Shown piece after piece: positions 23,729-37,510 of a stretch of DNA of 64,000 bases; within the stretch, counting starts at the first letter, position 1; each line of letters begins with the position of its first letter. The notes beneath the pieces are model-generated. The model made no database searches, was not told where the DNA came from, and was given only the letters and a program-made list of their open reading frames with translations. The stretch is from Chamaea fasciata (lineage: Eukaryota; Chordata; Aves; Passeriformes; Sylviidae). The translations under genes and the position numbers were made by a program. The DNA lies in the NCBI GenBank assembly GCA_029207755.1, contig JARCOQ010000005.1, forward strand, positions 50,371,563 through 50,435,562, written 5' to 3'.

Positions 23729-26700
23729 TGCCTTTTTTTTAAACAAAATCCTTTACAGAAAAGTATGCAGTGTGTGTGGCCCCAAACTTCAGGAAAGAAA
23801 CCAAACACTGTAATGACTGTCTTGTGGCCTGTTCATTTTCTATCAGTTTTATACTTCATGTTCACTTTTTATATTTTGGGGCAAGTAAAAGTGTCTGAGA
23901 ACTACTAGCAAAGTAATTAAAACACTGCTTTTTATGGAAATGTTCAGTGATCTTGTGTCCTCTCCTTTCTCTGGTGGTGGGAGGAAAAGGCCCTTAATTT
24001 TAGAAGTAGCTGAAGAGTCCTTGCAGTTTGATCAACTGGAAATTCCTCTATCGTCCTCATGTTGCTCCTAAGTTACCATATGGGCTTGGAGAGATCCTTC
24101 CAGCTCCTGGCATCTGCATCTCCAAAGGTGACATGTGAGTAGGAATGTTCATCTTGTGGGAACACGAGGTTTGGTTCATCTGGTTTGTAGTGTTTGAAAG
24201 AGTTCCTGAGCATGTGAAATACGTTTGTTCTCAGTGCTGGAACTGCTTCCTTGGCTATTCAGACTGCTTCAGCAAGTGCTAATTACTTCAACCTCTGCTA
24301 ATTACCTGTATTTCGAACTAATGGCTATTTCCAGCCTGTTTCTTTCCTTCCTTCTTTCTTTTTTTTATTTGGTCACACAACAGTCTGTAGTTCATCTAAG
24401 TTTCCTGATCCTGGTGTTCCCAAGTCTGTATCTAAATTCCAGACCGCTGCTTTCCTGCTGTGTCTGGGTTATCCAGTGCCTTTTATATCCACTATTTATC
24501 TTCTCTGCCTCATGGACCAATTCCCCTCGATACTGACCAGCAAAATCTGACTGTGGTAGAGGATGATCCCGAGCTGAAAGGAAGAACAACTGCACCCAAA
24601 GTCCTGAGGCAGGAGTAAACAGAAAACTCTGGGAACTCAGTCCCTCCTCGTAAAACACAGAAGCATTTAAGAAGGTTGCTCACATCAAGGCTAAGAGTGA
24701 GCATAAAAGTTTCTTCCTTTCCGGGAATGGTTTGTGGTTTTCAATGTGAAATAAGAGTTGTGTGGGGCTTAAGTTTAATCTCTCTGGCTGCTTTCCGTGG
24801 GTTTCCCTTTCTGCCCTGTCGGCTGACCTTTCTTGAGCTTCATATCTGTGTTTTACATTCTTTGAGGATTTTGCCTTTCTACATCGGTGTCCAGCCCATT
24901 CTGCTGAAATCATATGGTAGCAGTTTGTTGGTCTTTTCTGTTGCGTTGTTCTGCTTTTCACACTCATCTGTGTCTGTCACAAAGTAGTTTGTAATTCCAG
25001 TGTAACCTTTTCATTTAGTCAATTTTGGGCTCTGGGAAGAGAAACCTAGAAAGCTACAAACGTTCAGTTCCCTTTCACCCTCATTTCAGTGAGTCACGAC
25101 GCTGCAGGCTCTCAGTTTGTGGGAATTGGTCTATGTCTGTGACAGAACAGAGAACAGAGGGCACAGAGTGTAACAACAACGTTTAGCACATCACATGCTC
25201 AAAGCTCCACACATACAGAAATTACTCCTCCCTGCCATCCCTGGGAGGTAAGATACAGTCTGTAAATGGTGTTAAACCAGTGACATCCTTGCAACAGCCG
25301 TTGGCAAGACCAGCGAATATATAGGTGTTCATCAAGAGCCCTCCTCAGAGGGCAGAAGCTGTCAGAGTGTGCTGTTATATTGATTTTGCACTTAGAGCAG
25401 TGACCAAAGGGTGGCTCCCCAGCCCCACAGTAAGGCTTAGGAACCAGAGCTGATGCTCTCAGTCAGAAAATTCAAACCCCTTTACTGCCATTCTCAGACT
25501 GTGATTTCCATCTAACCAGTTCTGAACCTAGTTTAGTGCAACCTCTGGGTTGTTTTTTTATTTCCTGAGGAGGAGAGTGGAGTTTGGAAAAGGAGTCTGG
25601 ATTTTGTGAACTGATAGGGATCATGCATTCACAGATTTAAAATTACTCTCCCAATAATACACACTAGATGGATTTTTTTTGTAAAAGCAGTGACATTACC
25701 AGTAAACACATGCTGTTATGTCCTGTGAATATCAGTATTTTCTAAAGTAAGATTCGGTTTCTTTATTGAAATTAGAAGAGTAAACCAGGAATCATTGCAA
25801 TTCCTGTACTTTTCTAGTGGAAGACTGATTATACAGGGTCCACTTTTAGAGTACCCAGTTATATGATGTGCTGCACATCTTCAACCTATACTTGCTTCAA
25901 GAGGAGAAAGACATTCAGCACCTGAGCAAAGATGTTTCCTGTTTGTTGGAACTTAGACCATTATTTAAGATTGAGCAGTGAACACAAACTCTCTGAATCA
26001 CCCTTCCCTCACTCTATTTTTCAGTTGAAATTTATGATCATTTGCTCAGGTGATTTTCCACTCTTGGATATTTTCCAGCTGTATTAAAGGGTGTGTCTTG
26101 TGATTAGAACACCTTTTATAAATAATTTTCAGCATCTTAAAAATTACTTACTCTGTTAACTTTCTGGTTTAGTGTTATTAGTCATGCTTTGAAAAATTAT
26201 TTTGTGGAATTTTGAGTACTTTTCTGTAATTAGGATTGACAATATCAGGGATTTCAACAGTGCAAAGGCAGGGAAATATCTGTAGCTCTTCAAGGACATG
26301 ACTTCAGCTGTGCAAGGTCTGAAATGTAAAAAGTGTCTACTACATTTCCTTTGAAACTTAGTCTAATTTACAGTTAACTAATTAATTATGTTAATTTACT
26401 AATTTCAAGTTTTACACCATTCACTGAAGTTAAAACACTTGCAGTTGAGCAGTGGTTTGGGAGGTGATGTTACAAGGACTCTGTGTTTATCTTTGGACGT
26501 TGTTATTGCAATTTATTTTTTCTACCGGGGCTGTTACAATTGTCTGGTATCCCGCTGTATGCCTTTTCATTTGGTTGTGAGAGAGGTCTTGCCCTCTTAC
26601 AGGTAGGGCCTTGATTTATTATGAAGATCAGAGCTGTGCCATTTGAGAATGTGTATTTTGAAGCTGTAAATTATTGATTGATGATAACTGCAGTGAAGCC

Positions 26701-27155
26701 CGTAAAAACATGATTTTGGGTGATAGGGGTGGAGATAAATCTAGGAAAGAGATGCTTAGGGACAGCCACTCTAACCTCCAGGCATAGGCAACTTCCAATT
26801 GCAGAACCAGGCAGAAATGGTTTTAAAACAACTCCTTTTCCCCTCTTCCCATCTCTCCTGCTGCAACTCAAATCCTTTCAGTCATAGTAATTTGTGGCAA
26901 GACATCTGTGTACTTGGAGGAGAATGTTGGTAGTGAGGTAGGAATGTGCTGCTTGTGCAGGTGATCACTTATCAGAACTGCTGCTTGGCAGGCCAGGAAA
27001 CCTTCCTGCAGCTTTCCTGGAGGACACTGATGGCTCTTTAATGCCATGTTATCTGCTAATGTGTGTGTGAAGATAGGTGAGGCAAGGAGAGGAATCACAG
27101 AAGCACAGTTGTTTACCTGACAAAAAATGCACAATAGCCTTGTAGAAAAACTTTC

Positions 27156-27177
27156 TTTTTTTTTTTTTTTTTTTTTT
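27156..27177 (+). repeat. Poly-T tract
   Basis: A run of 22 T on the plus strand, equivalent to a poly-A tract on the minus strand. I could not identify a retroposed gene attached to it. Confidence 0.85.
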
Positions 27178-28076
27178 AGTAGAGGCTGATCCAAAGCCTT
27201 TTGATGTTAATAAAAAGAACCAGCTTGGAATTAGGCACATGATTGAGTGAATTAGATAATTCTGCAAGAATCCAAAGGGATGTTAACTGTACAACTAGCT
27301 GATGAAAGAAGAGGCATAGGCTTGGAGAGCCTTGGTACAGTGTGATCTCTGATATGCCCCATCTGTGGTTTTTGAATTTCACTGTGAACTTGTCCACTGT
27401 GTTAACACAAGCTTATCAAATATACTGGCTCTGAAAAAATCAGGAGAATTATGTTTTCCTAGGAATATCTGGGGAGAAGGTTAACATCTCTGCAATTATG
27501 CTGGTGGGGAGTCACTGAGAAAACATTGCTCTCATACTTCTGATTCTGACCAGCAAAGTGCTTCTGTGTTCCTTGTACCAAGAAATGTGGTGTGAGGTGA
27601 GGTTGAAATGTTTTGCTTTAAATCCTGGTGCTGTGAGATTTTTGTTTGTTTGCTTGTTTTCTTGCACAATAGGATCTTAAAAAAAAAAAATGTATCCAGG
27701 TATTGGATCCTTCTCTCACAGGCTGTGATAATGCCATAGCCAACAAAATGATCTGAGTATGGTCATGTGGGACTGGCAGGCATCATCCCTGTTTTACTGT
27801 CATTATATACAAGTACAGAAGATTTATTTGTACAAGGATTAGAACTTTGGTTGATTTTCCATGCAAGGTGAAACAGCTCCAGGAACTTTTTGAGAACAAA
27901 ACACCTCAGGGTGGTTTGTCTCTATAGGAAAGATAAGGGTGTGTCCCACGTGGGGATTTGAAATCCTTGAGGAACAGGATAGACTTGAACCTAAATCTCC
28001 TGTGCCTTGGCAGATCTCCCGGTAAACTTTTTGCTTCAGTTTGTGTGGGTAACTAGTTTTTGTTATTCGCTTAAGC

Positions 28077-28222
28077 CAAAAAAACAAAAAAACAAAAAAC
28101 AAACAAACAAACAAAAAACCAAACAAAAAAAACCAAACAAAAACCAAAAAACACCCAAACCATAAAACCCCAAAACCAAAAGAAACCAAAAAAACCCAAA
28201 CCAAAACAAATGAAACAAACAA
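28077..28222 (+). repeat. AC-rich low-complexity tract
   Basis: Nearly all bases are A or C, arranged as irregular units such as CAAAA, CAAAC and CCAAAA, over about 145 bp. Open frames on the opposite strand, rich in Phe, Val, Leu and Gly, are a by-product of this composition. Confidence 0.9.
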
Positions 28223-31200
28223 AAATTGTGAGGCTTTATGTGAGATAATTAAATCATCTGTTTTTCAGAACATGAAATATTTACCCCAAGATGTCTACAC
28301 ATCAAACATCTGTACAATGCACCAAAATCAGGGTGTTCAGGCTTGCTTTTCCTTTACATTAATTCCCTTGCTTTATCTTTAAATCTGTTTCAGCTAGTGG
28401 AGAATTGAAATGAATGTTGTTCCTGCTGCATCCTCTGAGTACTGGCAAACCAGCTCATGGAACAGGAGTGTCTGTCCATCAGCCTGCAATATTTGTACCT
28501 CTCCGAGGGGAACTGGGCACGGCTTTTCTGGCAGGGTGCTTTCACTGGGAAGTTGGTCACAGTGGGCTGAGCCAGCTGATGAAGACTGGCTGTGAAGGCT
28601 GACTGTCACTTTGAGGAGTGAGAATTGATCAGTGTGGCCATAATGCCCAGAGAACATCCCCTTTCCGAGCAGCATAATTTAATAGAAACTCTGAAATCGT
28701 TTCCTTCTGATTTTTTTTTGATCCATTCGCCCTCCAACACCCTCAAATCAGAGAGATTTTCTTCTGCCAGCTATGTTGCATAAAAAGTTCCACTTTCTCT
28801 ATGGCCCCTGAAGTCCAAAGTAAACACACAGGAACATAAACCCGCTCACCCCTTCTGGGCCCAGCACTCAGCTGCCTCCTCACCCCTCCAATGATCAATA
28901 AAAGTCAGAAAGGAAAAAAAACAACAGCAAATACTTCCACCCCACTTGGTACCAGAGACCCCCAAGTCACTGGCAGCAAGAAAAATCACTGCTTTTCTGC
29001 CAGACTTTCTTTGCCAAAGACAGGCTTTACTTGGGAACAGTCGTCCTTGGCTCCAGGCCTCTCAGTCAGTCTCCATAAATAGCTGGAAATTCAACCTGTC
29101 AAGCTGTTCCCTGCCAGTCTAACACCTACTTCCTTCAGGTGCCACAGGGTGGGACATATTAGGAACTCAGCAGCCCATTAATTCTTTCCTGGTTGCTGTG
29201 GGAGGTCTTCACAGAAGTTCAAGATTTTTTTCAGAGGCAGAAAATTTGGGATTTGAATTCCACCCTCTGTAGCGAGCATGCATCATATATATTAATGCTA
29301 AAATCTGCCAGTCTTTTTGTCAGGATTCAAATGCACTTGTGCTTTAAAAGTGAATGAAGGCTATGGTCAGGAAAATGTTGTGGTGCAATGAAAAAGTGGA
29401 TTGAGGTGCAGAGTGCCCTGTAATTTTAGTGTTCACAGAGAAGTGCAACAACGGCAACATAGGAAAGAGGGGCAAAATTTTTTTTATCGTGGTCTGTAAT
29501 GTCTTAAACATGGGGGCTTTAAATTTCAGGCTCTCCAGAATGGACTCTAATTCAAAAGTTCAGTGCTTAAGTGCCTTCTGAAGTGTTTCTAATTAGGGAT
29601 GTAAAAGGTCTAGTCAATCACTCTGAGCTGTTTCTGTAAATTTTACTAAGCAACCCTCTGTATCTTACTCTTTTGAAAGCTCTGCAACTTTGAGAGCATT
29701 GTTTGCTCAATGGAACAAATTAAATTGGATTGGCTTCCCTTGAGCTGTGTTATCTGGACAGAAAATGTGCCTCACTTCCAGTCTGGAAGTGCAGTTCTTC
29801 CAGTTCAAATCTCCACAGTTTTTGTGCAATGCATTCCAGATAAGAAATTGCAAATGTATTTTATTTGTCCTGCCCATTGAGAGCTGTTGAGCAGTGATCA
29901 GCAAACAGGAACCGTGTGACGCAGGAGAACCATGCAGTGGTGTTTATTTAAGTATGAAGTGTAGCAACAGAGAAAGTGCATGTTCAAAGGAAGAGAGACA
30001 GAGAAACAAAAGTACTTGGAAATAAAGGGTCCATATCTGTACAACAAAGTGATAACCTGGGTTTGGATGCACGTCACTTTTGTGCAGGTGCCTGTCCACA
30101 CACTTTTGTACTTCCTTTAAGCAGAATTTGTTTTATCCAATGCTGAGAGACATCATCTCATTTTGCACCCATTCATTTCCTCTCCCATCTCCTGTGTTTC
30201 CCATGATTGGGAAATCCCTGGCATGTTGTAGATAATTTTGGAAGAGGGAGCAGCTGTCCACATCTCTCTGTCCTTTGTTCTCTGACAGCAGTAGCTGTTA
30301 AGGAATATTTAGGACCCAAAGTTCTTTACTGCACCTTTTGTATTGTTCACTTAAAACTGCATTTCTGTTGGAAGTAATGGTCTGTCATTTTGTGGCTCAA
30401 ATCTGCAGAACAAATACCTGTTTTGATGTTGTGTTTTGACCCTGATGGAATCCCACAAGGGCCAACAACTGTGAAAATTATTTAGTTGATCGTTTCCTAC
30501 AAAGACTTGTGAAAATATTGCATACTACTTTTTTGGTGATCTCGGAAAAACCACTTCCCAGGCTTTGCCATCACAGATCTCCATTGTCTGCAGGGGATCT
30601 CTTTGAAAAAGGAGCCAGTGGAGAACACTCAGAGCAGAAGTCTTAGGCTGAATCCTACTGATTTGCACTGGAGAGTGGATTTTTGCAGCAGTAAGAGGTG
30701 GTTGAAAAGGGGAGGGAAAGATGTGTAGCCTTTCCTAGAACCCTGCCAGTGTTTCACAGTGAACTTGTTCCAGGTGGTTGTCAGTGTTGTTCTGGGTCAA
30801 GTGGTCTGTTAATTTCATTCAACCCATTCAGAGGGTTTTGGTATGAAAAGTGTTCCTCAGCAGGCTCAGATCAGAATAAATCTGCCTTGGTGGAGCTTCA
30901 CAGCCCAGGGAAATCAGGAATGAGAATTCCCTTTCCTGGCTGTTTGTACCAGAACAACACAGAACCTGGTACCTGTTTGGCCACGGCACCGGGTACCTTT
31001 TGTGCCAGTCTGTGACACCTTCAGCTGCTCCTCTGGTGAGAACCTGCAGGGACCTTGTGGTTCCACTGCTTTTGGTCTGGATATGTGTATAAAAGTGTGT
31101 GCACACATTCATCCAGATCCCTGCTCCAAAAATCTTCTTGTCACTGTTACCTCTGCGGAGCTTTTCCTTCAACTTTAGGGAAGCATTATCTAATAATTTC

Positions 31201-32269
31201 CAGATGGTCCCTCTCACTTGATATGAATTTGAGTGCCCAATTAAAATTTTAATACTTCCAGCACATAAAAAGCACAGAGTTAAAATAATCTTATCATGTG
31301 AAATATAAAAACTTATTCATTCTCAAGTTTTATATGGATCTACACCCTAGGTAAGATGGGTTTAATGACTTCTTAAAGATCTACATGCTCTGTCCTAAAC
31401 TTACAATTCCAAATATAATTTTAACAGAAACTCACAATCGTCACATGCTATAAAAGTGTCACACTTTGCATTGTTCAAGACCATTTCCAAAAGTAAACTC
31501 ATATACCTAGGATAAACCCAATGCTCTTTTTCCACAGCTATAGTTCACTGCTTTTGTGAAGTATACCATGCATTCTATAAATATTTAGCATATAATATAG
31601 TTCCTTTAGTAAATATTTAAGTAGCTATCAAACCTATTCTAGCACAGATGCAGACTTCCCCACGATGGGGGGAAGAAAATGTTGCTAGGAGTGGCTGTAC
31701 TAAACGCTATACCAAGTGCACAGCCTGCTTTTGCAACAGCAGTGCATCTGTTATCTAGAATAAATATATGGTTTTGACTCTGAAAGGATTATTTGTATGA
31801 AGTAAAAAGCTTCCACGAGTGGAGTGTTATTATAATTGTATCTTTTTGCAGCCCTTGATCATGATGGAAATCTCTTTTCTAAGGCTTTTCAGTACCAGTG
31901 ATGATTCCCTGTTTGAGGAGAGCTGACTAGAACACACCAGTGGCATTGGAAGGGGTATGATCTCTCAAATCAATGTTCCCAGATTACTGGCAGTTTTAGC
32001 ATTTGTGTTAGGTATGTTGTGAGTGTATCCTGGGTTTAACTGGATATCTCTTTTCCCTATCCTATGCCTCCAATTCACCTTATATGTGTAAATCTAAAAC
32101 GCTTCCTCCACTCAGAATTCATGTATTGCATGAAACATGTTTATTGCTGCGCTGTACAACCTTCAAAGGAAATTCAGAGAAGGTCTGCTCTTGTTAGCTG
32201 TGGAAAATGGGATATCGACTTTGCTTTCCCCTCTAGCCAAAATATTCCAGAGCCTTGAGGTCCTTACAA

Positions 32270-32640
32270 AAATATGACGGGTTTGCCTGCAATTTTATCA
32301 TGATGTCATTTTGCGCTTGCAATAACAGCGCTCCAGTAAGACACAATAATAACACACACATGGTCACACTGTTTAACTTTCAGTTTATTCTGCTTTTTGC
32401 CTCCAGCACTACTCCTGTCTGAGGCTGTGTGATTTGAAAGCATTCCCAACAGGCCAGGAGCAAAGCCGCGGGCTCTGGCATCTCTGATGTGCTCTGTTCC
32501 CTTGCTGGCAGAGCCTCTTTAATGTGAAGCTAATCACTTTCTTTTGAACTGTTTATGGCAACAAATTGGATGTGAAATAATAAACACTGGCAGCTCTTTT
32601 CAATATTAAAGGTATCCCAGAGCTGGCATGAGGTCCTATC
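32270..32640. promoter_or_regulatory. Candidate regulatory block (uncertain)
   Basis: A repeat-free block dense in transcription-factor-like words: TGATGTCAT (CRE/ATF-like) at 32301, a CTTGCAATAA (C/EBP-like) word at about 32317, homeodomain-type AGCTAATCAC and forkhead-like TGTTTATGG and AATAAACAC. No coding signal is present. Calling it regulatory is inference. Only cross-species alignment can support it. Confidence 0.25.
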
Positions 32641-32778
32641 AGTTTCTTGAAGACAGGCTTTTCTGTGTAACCTTTTAAAGCATTTTGTGTGTCAGTGAAC
32701 ATGTTGAGAAATTCTCCTGGCATCTTCTAGGACTCCCAGGCTCTTTTATGCTTCAAGAGCCATGAGAAGCTTTGCTTT

Positions 32779-32894
32779 ATTTTTTTTTTCAAATTTAGAA
32801 AAATTAAAAAAACAACCCCAAAACCCCCAAGAACTCTCCCCCAAAACAAAACAAACAAACAAACAAAAAAAAACCCAAACTCCCAAAACCCACC
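32779..32894 (+). repeat. T-run followed by AC-rich low-complexity tract
   Basis: A short T-rich segment is followed by about 100 bp made almost entirely of A and C (AACCCC, CAAAA and CAAAC units). It resembles the tract at 28077..28222. Confidence 0.85.
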
Positions 32895-34743
32895 ATTTTG
32901 ACTAATTATTTGATGTCTAGTTAACTGGGGCAACACAGGAAAAGCATCTTCATTTTCTTGCTTCAAATTTGGAAGTGATTATTTTTCTCCCTTTCCTTCC
33001 CCAATGGTTACAGAAATTTGCTCTTCACCTACCCCCATAAAAACCCATGCTGATACAGTATGAGAGCAATATCAATGCCTAATGAATATACATAAAACAA
33101 AGTTTGTGCTATTACTTTAAAGTAAAAATTTGGACTTTTAAACAGCTCAAGGTTCTTGCCTACCCAAAAAGCTCTGTGGTGCTTAGACAGCTGGAGAATG
33201 TGGTCTATTCCAGGTTATTTCTTCCTTTGCCTCCTAACTCACATTTTCACAATTTCCTCTTGAAAATGATAATTAAAATAAGTTGTAGTGAAGCTGTGAT
33301 GTTGTTTGGCACAATTTTACTTTTGGCGTGCAAGTAAACATTTTAAAGCATGCAAATACTGTCTCACATGGGCTTTGAGTTGGCTGAAGGTTATGTTGAA
33401 TATCAGTTTGGGTATGTTCTACAAATTCTGATCTCCTCCTTACTGCTTGGGAGATTCTTCTGTTCCTCACTATCGTTTTTAACACATTTCAAGTCATTCC
33501 CAAATCTGAGTAACACAAGAGCATTTTTGATAACTGCACAAAGAGTATATCCTGCAATGACTGGTTTAAGATTTTAACCTTGAAGTATGAAGTGCTTGAG
33601 TGAGATTCTGTTCAGATGTGGATGGAAGGATAGACTTCATTTTCATGGAAGCACAGGCTCCTCTCTGTTTTGCTGCTCCCGTATCACTGGGACTAGCGAC
33701 ACACACAGAAGGAGGTTGATGCACAGATGAAAACAATGAGGAACAGTGAATACAAAAGTGAAAGGTGTCCCCAGCCAGCCAGTGCTGACTGGCAGGGTGT
33801 TCTGTTCCAGCTGTGCCATGGATTTGCAATGATTAGCTGCTGACCAAACCACAGCACGTACTTTGAGTCGTGACTCATGCCCTGAGTGGCTTTTTTGGGA
33901 GCCCTGTGACTTTCACAATGACTCTGGCTGTCCCATGTAGCAAGCGGGGTGATGTGTGGCAACGGGAGCGCTGTGGAGAGGAAGAACGATCAGCTCCTGG
34001 GTCTCTGAGGATTTGTGATGATAATTGCGGTTGTGAGGAGTGAGGTGGCTTGTGCTATGTGATCCTGCCACAAAGAGGGAGAGCAGGAGGATACAAAAGG
34101 AGCTTAATGGGCTGAGTTTACTCTTTCTGTGCTGTGGGAAGCAATAGCTGGAAACATGGTTTTGCCCTAACAATTGCATGACTGCTTCCAAGTCACCCCT
34201 GAGCACAGTCAGTGGTCCAACAGGGGTCAATATACTGGTGGCAATCCTGGGATGTGGCACTCAGCAGCCTCTGTGTCACTCAGTTATGCCCCAAAATCTC
34301 TTATGTAGCCAGGCTATAAACTCAGCCGGAGAATCTAAACAGTGACTGCCAAGAACAAGCATCATGTGAAGGGGCTGCTGATTGGAAAGGTGACTAGTTT
34401 TGTCTGAGCTCTCTGAGATAAAGTCTGGCAGGAAAACTGGCTTGAAGATTTTCCCTTCTCTCTTTTTCCACTTCTCCACCCTTCTATACCCATTCTGTGG
34501 TGTCCTGACCCCCTCAGTTGTGTGTCACTCATGAAGCCATGCCTGGAAAGCCTGCTGGAGTGCAAGCTTTCTTAATGCTCTGCAGGTACACAACTCCCCA
34601 GAAATGAAGATAGGCGGCATTGCTCATGGCTCCCCATTCAGTACCTAGCAGAAGCCTACAACAAAACTGGAGAGGAACTTTTTGTAAGGACAGGTAGTGA
34701 TGGGAGAAAGAAAAATTCCTTTAAACTGAAAGAGATTTAGAAG

Positions 34744-34977
34744 TTTAGATTAGATATTGGGAGGAAATTCTTTATTGTGAGGGTGGTGAGGCCCTGGCAC
34801 AGGTTGCTCAGAGAAGCTGTGGCTGCTCAATTCCTGGAAATATCCAAGGCCGGGTTGGATGGGGCTTGGAGGAACCTGGGATAGTGGAAGGTGTCCCTGC
34901 CCATGGCAGGGGGTGGGAACTAGATGATCTGTAATGGTCCCTTCCAACCCCAGCCATTCTGTGATTCTGTGATACCC
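34744..34977 (+). mobile_element. CR1 LINE fragment, 3' end, plus orientation
   Basis: It begins at the CR1 phrase TATTGGGAGGAAATTCTTTA and passes through the conserved 3' region (GCCCTGGCACAGGTTGCTCA, GGTCCCTTCCAACCC). It ends in two copies of the diagnostic 8-bp terminal repeat, ATTCTGTG. About 235 bp are kept (5'-truncated). The well-preserved end suggests a relatively young copy. Confidence 0.92.
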
Positions 34978-37401
34978 ACACAGTTGGAGATCTTTGCCCT
35001 ACGTTGCATCTGCTTCTGCCCCACATCTCAGGATCCCTCCATTCTCCTGGCAAACCTTCTGCTGGCAAACCCCTCCTGTTTCTCACCCCACACAGCAGAA
35101 GCAGGATGTGTTCCTGCTGTCTGGTACTGAGGGCTGGCATCCAGACTACCAATATGCAGTGTGGGCTCCAGCCCCAGCAGCGCCGGTGCAAGGGATGAGG
35201 AGGGATGGTTTGTGAGTCGGGTAGAGAGTACCATGGACTTACCCAGGTAAAAATTCACTATTTTCACAGTGAGTGTCATGCTTTGTCCCACTGGCTTGAG
35301 TGGAGCAGCTCCTGTGGGCTGCACTGGGGCAGGTGAGGGTTCTGCTCCGTGTGCCACCCACTGCTCAATTCAATTGCCTGGTTCACGGTATCCTGTTTTT
35401 CTCCCTCCAGCTTTCCACCTCCAGTTTTATGCTTTCTCTGAAGGCAGGACCGCAGTCTGCCCCACACATGTCCAGGTTTATTCCTGGTTGCAGTCGGTCT
35501 CACCAAGTAGGAAAGTATGAATTTGCAACCTTGTGGTTATTTTTATATAAGAATGTCTTAATACATGGTGGATGTTTGAGTCTAGCTTTCGATGTTTTTC
35601 AAACGGTGTCTGTATTTTGATTTTTAATTTGCCTCTGAGCAAGACTGTCTACAAACACTGGCCAAATCTGCCTATCTTGGACCTGGAAGGGGTCCCTGGA
35701 GAAAGTATTTCAAGTCATTTATTCAGCACTGGCTGCTTTTACATTTGGCTTGAAGTCTGACAACTTTCCACCAGACCTGCAGCATAGTAAAGCACATCCT
35801 CTCTGTGACAGCAGGAGAGCCAAGGAACTAGCAGGTTGCAGGAGTGAATGCTATAAAACAGATGCTATTAGTGGGCTTCACCAAGGGTGGGAGGCTGAGT
35901 ACAGTAGTCCTATTGCAGCCTCCAAGGTGGGCCATGAGATTGCTGTCTTATGAGCAAGCCGTGCCTGCAGTATTTGGCTCGGCATCGCATCCTGAAAATT
36001 CCAGTGCTGAGAAGCACTTTTTGCACTGTGAGTAAACTGTAAGCTAGATTTGAAAGGAAAGTTTTTGATTAAAATCGGCATTTCAGAGCCTTCGGCTGGC
36101 AGCTGCCATGGTGTTAAGGATGGACATCGTTGGAGACTCCTGTGGTAAAGAGGCCCCACGTCTGAGTGTTTGAAACCGGGTTCCATCCAGTTGTGATGGT
36201 GGTTTTTAACAGTCAGAGGAAAAAAAATATTGCTGTGTATTTACACATAGGGACAGATTCTGCTCCCCTTAAAACCCGTGGCAGAGTTCCCGTTGATTTC
36301 CATGGGTGCCTGCCTCAAAATGTTTGAACAGTAAATATATTCTTCTGGGTGGGAAACCAGGATAGAAATCCCTCTCACAGCCTGCTCCCAGCACTGCAAA
36401 TGTCAGGGTTTTTCAGCACTAGGCTCAGAAACACTACCTCTAATTTAAAAATCCTTTTAAACTTTAACAACCAGATGTGGCCATACTTCACAGCTGTCAA
36501 TCAGAATCAACAGCCAGCATTATGCTAGGCTATATTTCTTCTGTTCCTCATGTATGCAGAATTATTTCATTGATATGAATATCAAATGTATCAGAGTAAT
36601 TGAGAAATATAATGTCAGGTACAAGCATTTGCTCTCTGAGTGCTTTTAATAATAAATGTTTTTAATAATAAAGCTTGAATTCCTTTGACACTAGATAAGC
36701 TGATGTGCTATGGTATGGATTTTTTAGTGCTATTGCTAATGCTATCTCTGCATTTCCCAAAGATTGTGCATGGCTGTGAGCATGTATTTTTTGCCTTTCT
36801 CTTCATCTCTGTCTTTATCGAAAGTTTTAGAAGTTCAAAGTCGTTGGAGATTTTTGGGGATACAGCATACAAAATTTTTAAAAACCACTTATATAAAAAA
36901 ATCCCTATCTTCTTCCCAGAAATCTGAGACAAAAGCCTTTCTTCAACATCTCTGAAAGCTCATTTAATCCAGAGCATTCCCTTATAAACAGCTGGCTTTG
37001 TTTTAAACCTGTAAGCTATATATAGATTTCTGTTTCCAATAGTTTTCTGAGTCAACTCAAATTATGCAGAGCCAAAACTTCTGGCAAATTGCTGTCAACC
37101 TGTATCAACATTTGCATCAATAACATTTGGTATGAGTGGATGCAGGATCTACATCCAGGCTTTGGAAATCGTGGTTCAGTCAGCTGTTCACTGTCCTGAC
37201 CGTTGAAGGCTGCTCCTCTCCAGCGCTCAGTGCTTCCCAAGGATACAATTGCATGAGGGAGAACCTGCGTTTACTAAAATTCTGGGTCTGAATAAGCTGT
37301 AGATTCCATCTGTGTTCTGAAATAGGCGGGAAGAGGCCACAGCAACTATCCAGAAAGGAAGGAGGAATAGATGAGCAACAATCCTTGACTACCACAGTAA
37401 T

Positions 37402-37510
37402 CAGAGGAAAAAAAAAAAGAAAAAAGAAAGGAAAAGAGAGAGAAAACTAAAGAAGACGTTAAAAGAGATTTTTAAAAGCAGAGAAATAAAAGGAAAATGT
37501 AAAAAGCAAG
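37402..37510 (+). repeat. Purine-rich (A/G) low-complexity tract
   Basis: Mostly A with scattered G for about 110 bp, including AAAGAAAAAAGAAAGG and GAGAGAGA stretches. Confidence 0.75.

Larger units (their letters stand above)
21601..34740. other. Intergenic DNA downstream of KLHL42; no gene seen
   Basis: About 13 kb with no reading frame that resembles a known protein and no recognisable CR1 copy. It contains a poly-T tract (27156..27177), AC-rich low-complexity tracts (28077..28222 and 32779..32894) and a repeat-free block around 32.3-32.6 kb listed separately. The first 2 kb may be transcribed as a long KLHL42 3' UTR. Confidence 0.55.

Noticed and set aside
27839..28222. 127-codon minus-strand frame rich in Phe, Val, Leu and Gly that looks membrane-spanning
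   Set aside because: The apparent hydrophobic segments come from the AC-rich low-complexity tract read on the GT strand.
30828..31217. 129-codon minus-strand frame
   Set aside because: No recognisable domain, no flanking splice or polyadenylation pattern, and ordinary base composition. Length alone is not enough in 64 kb of six-frame sequence.
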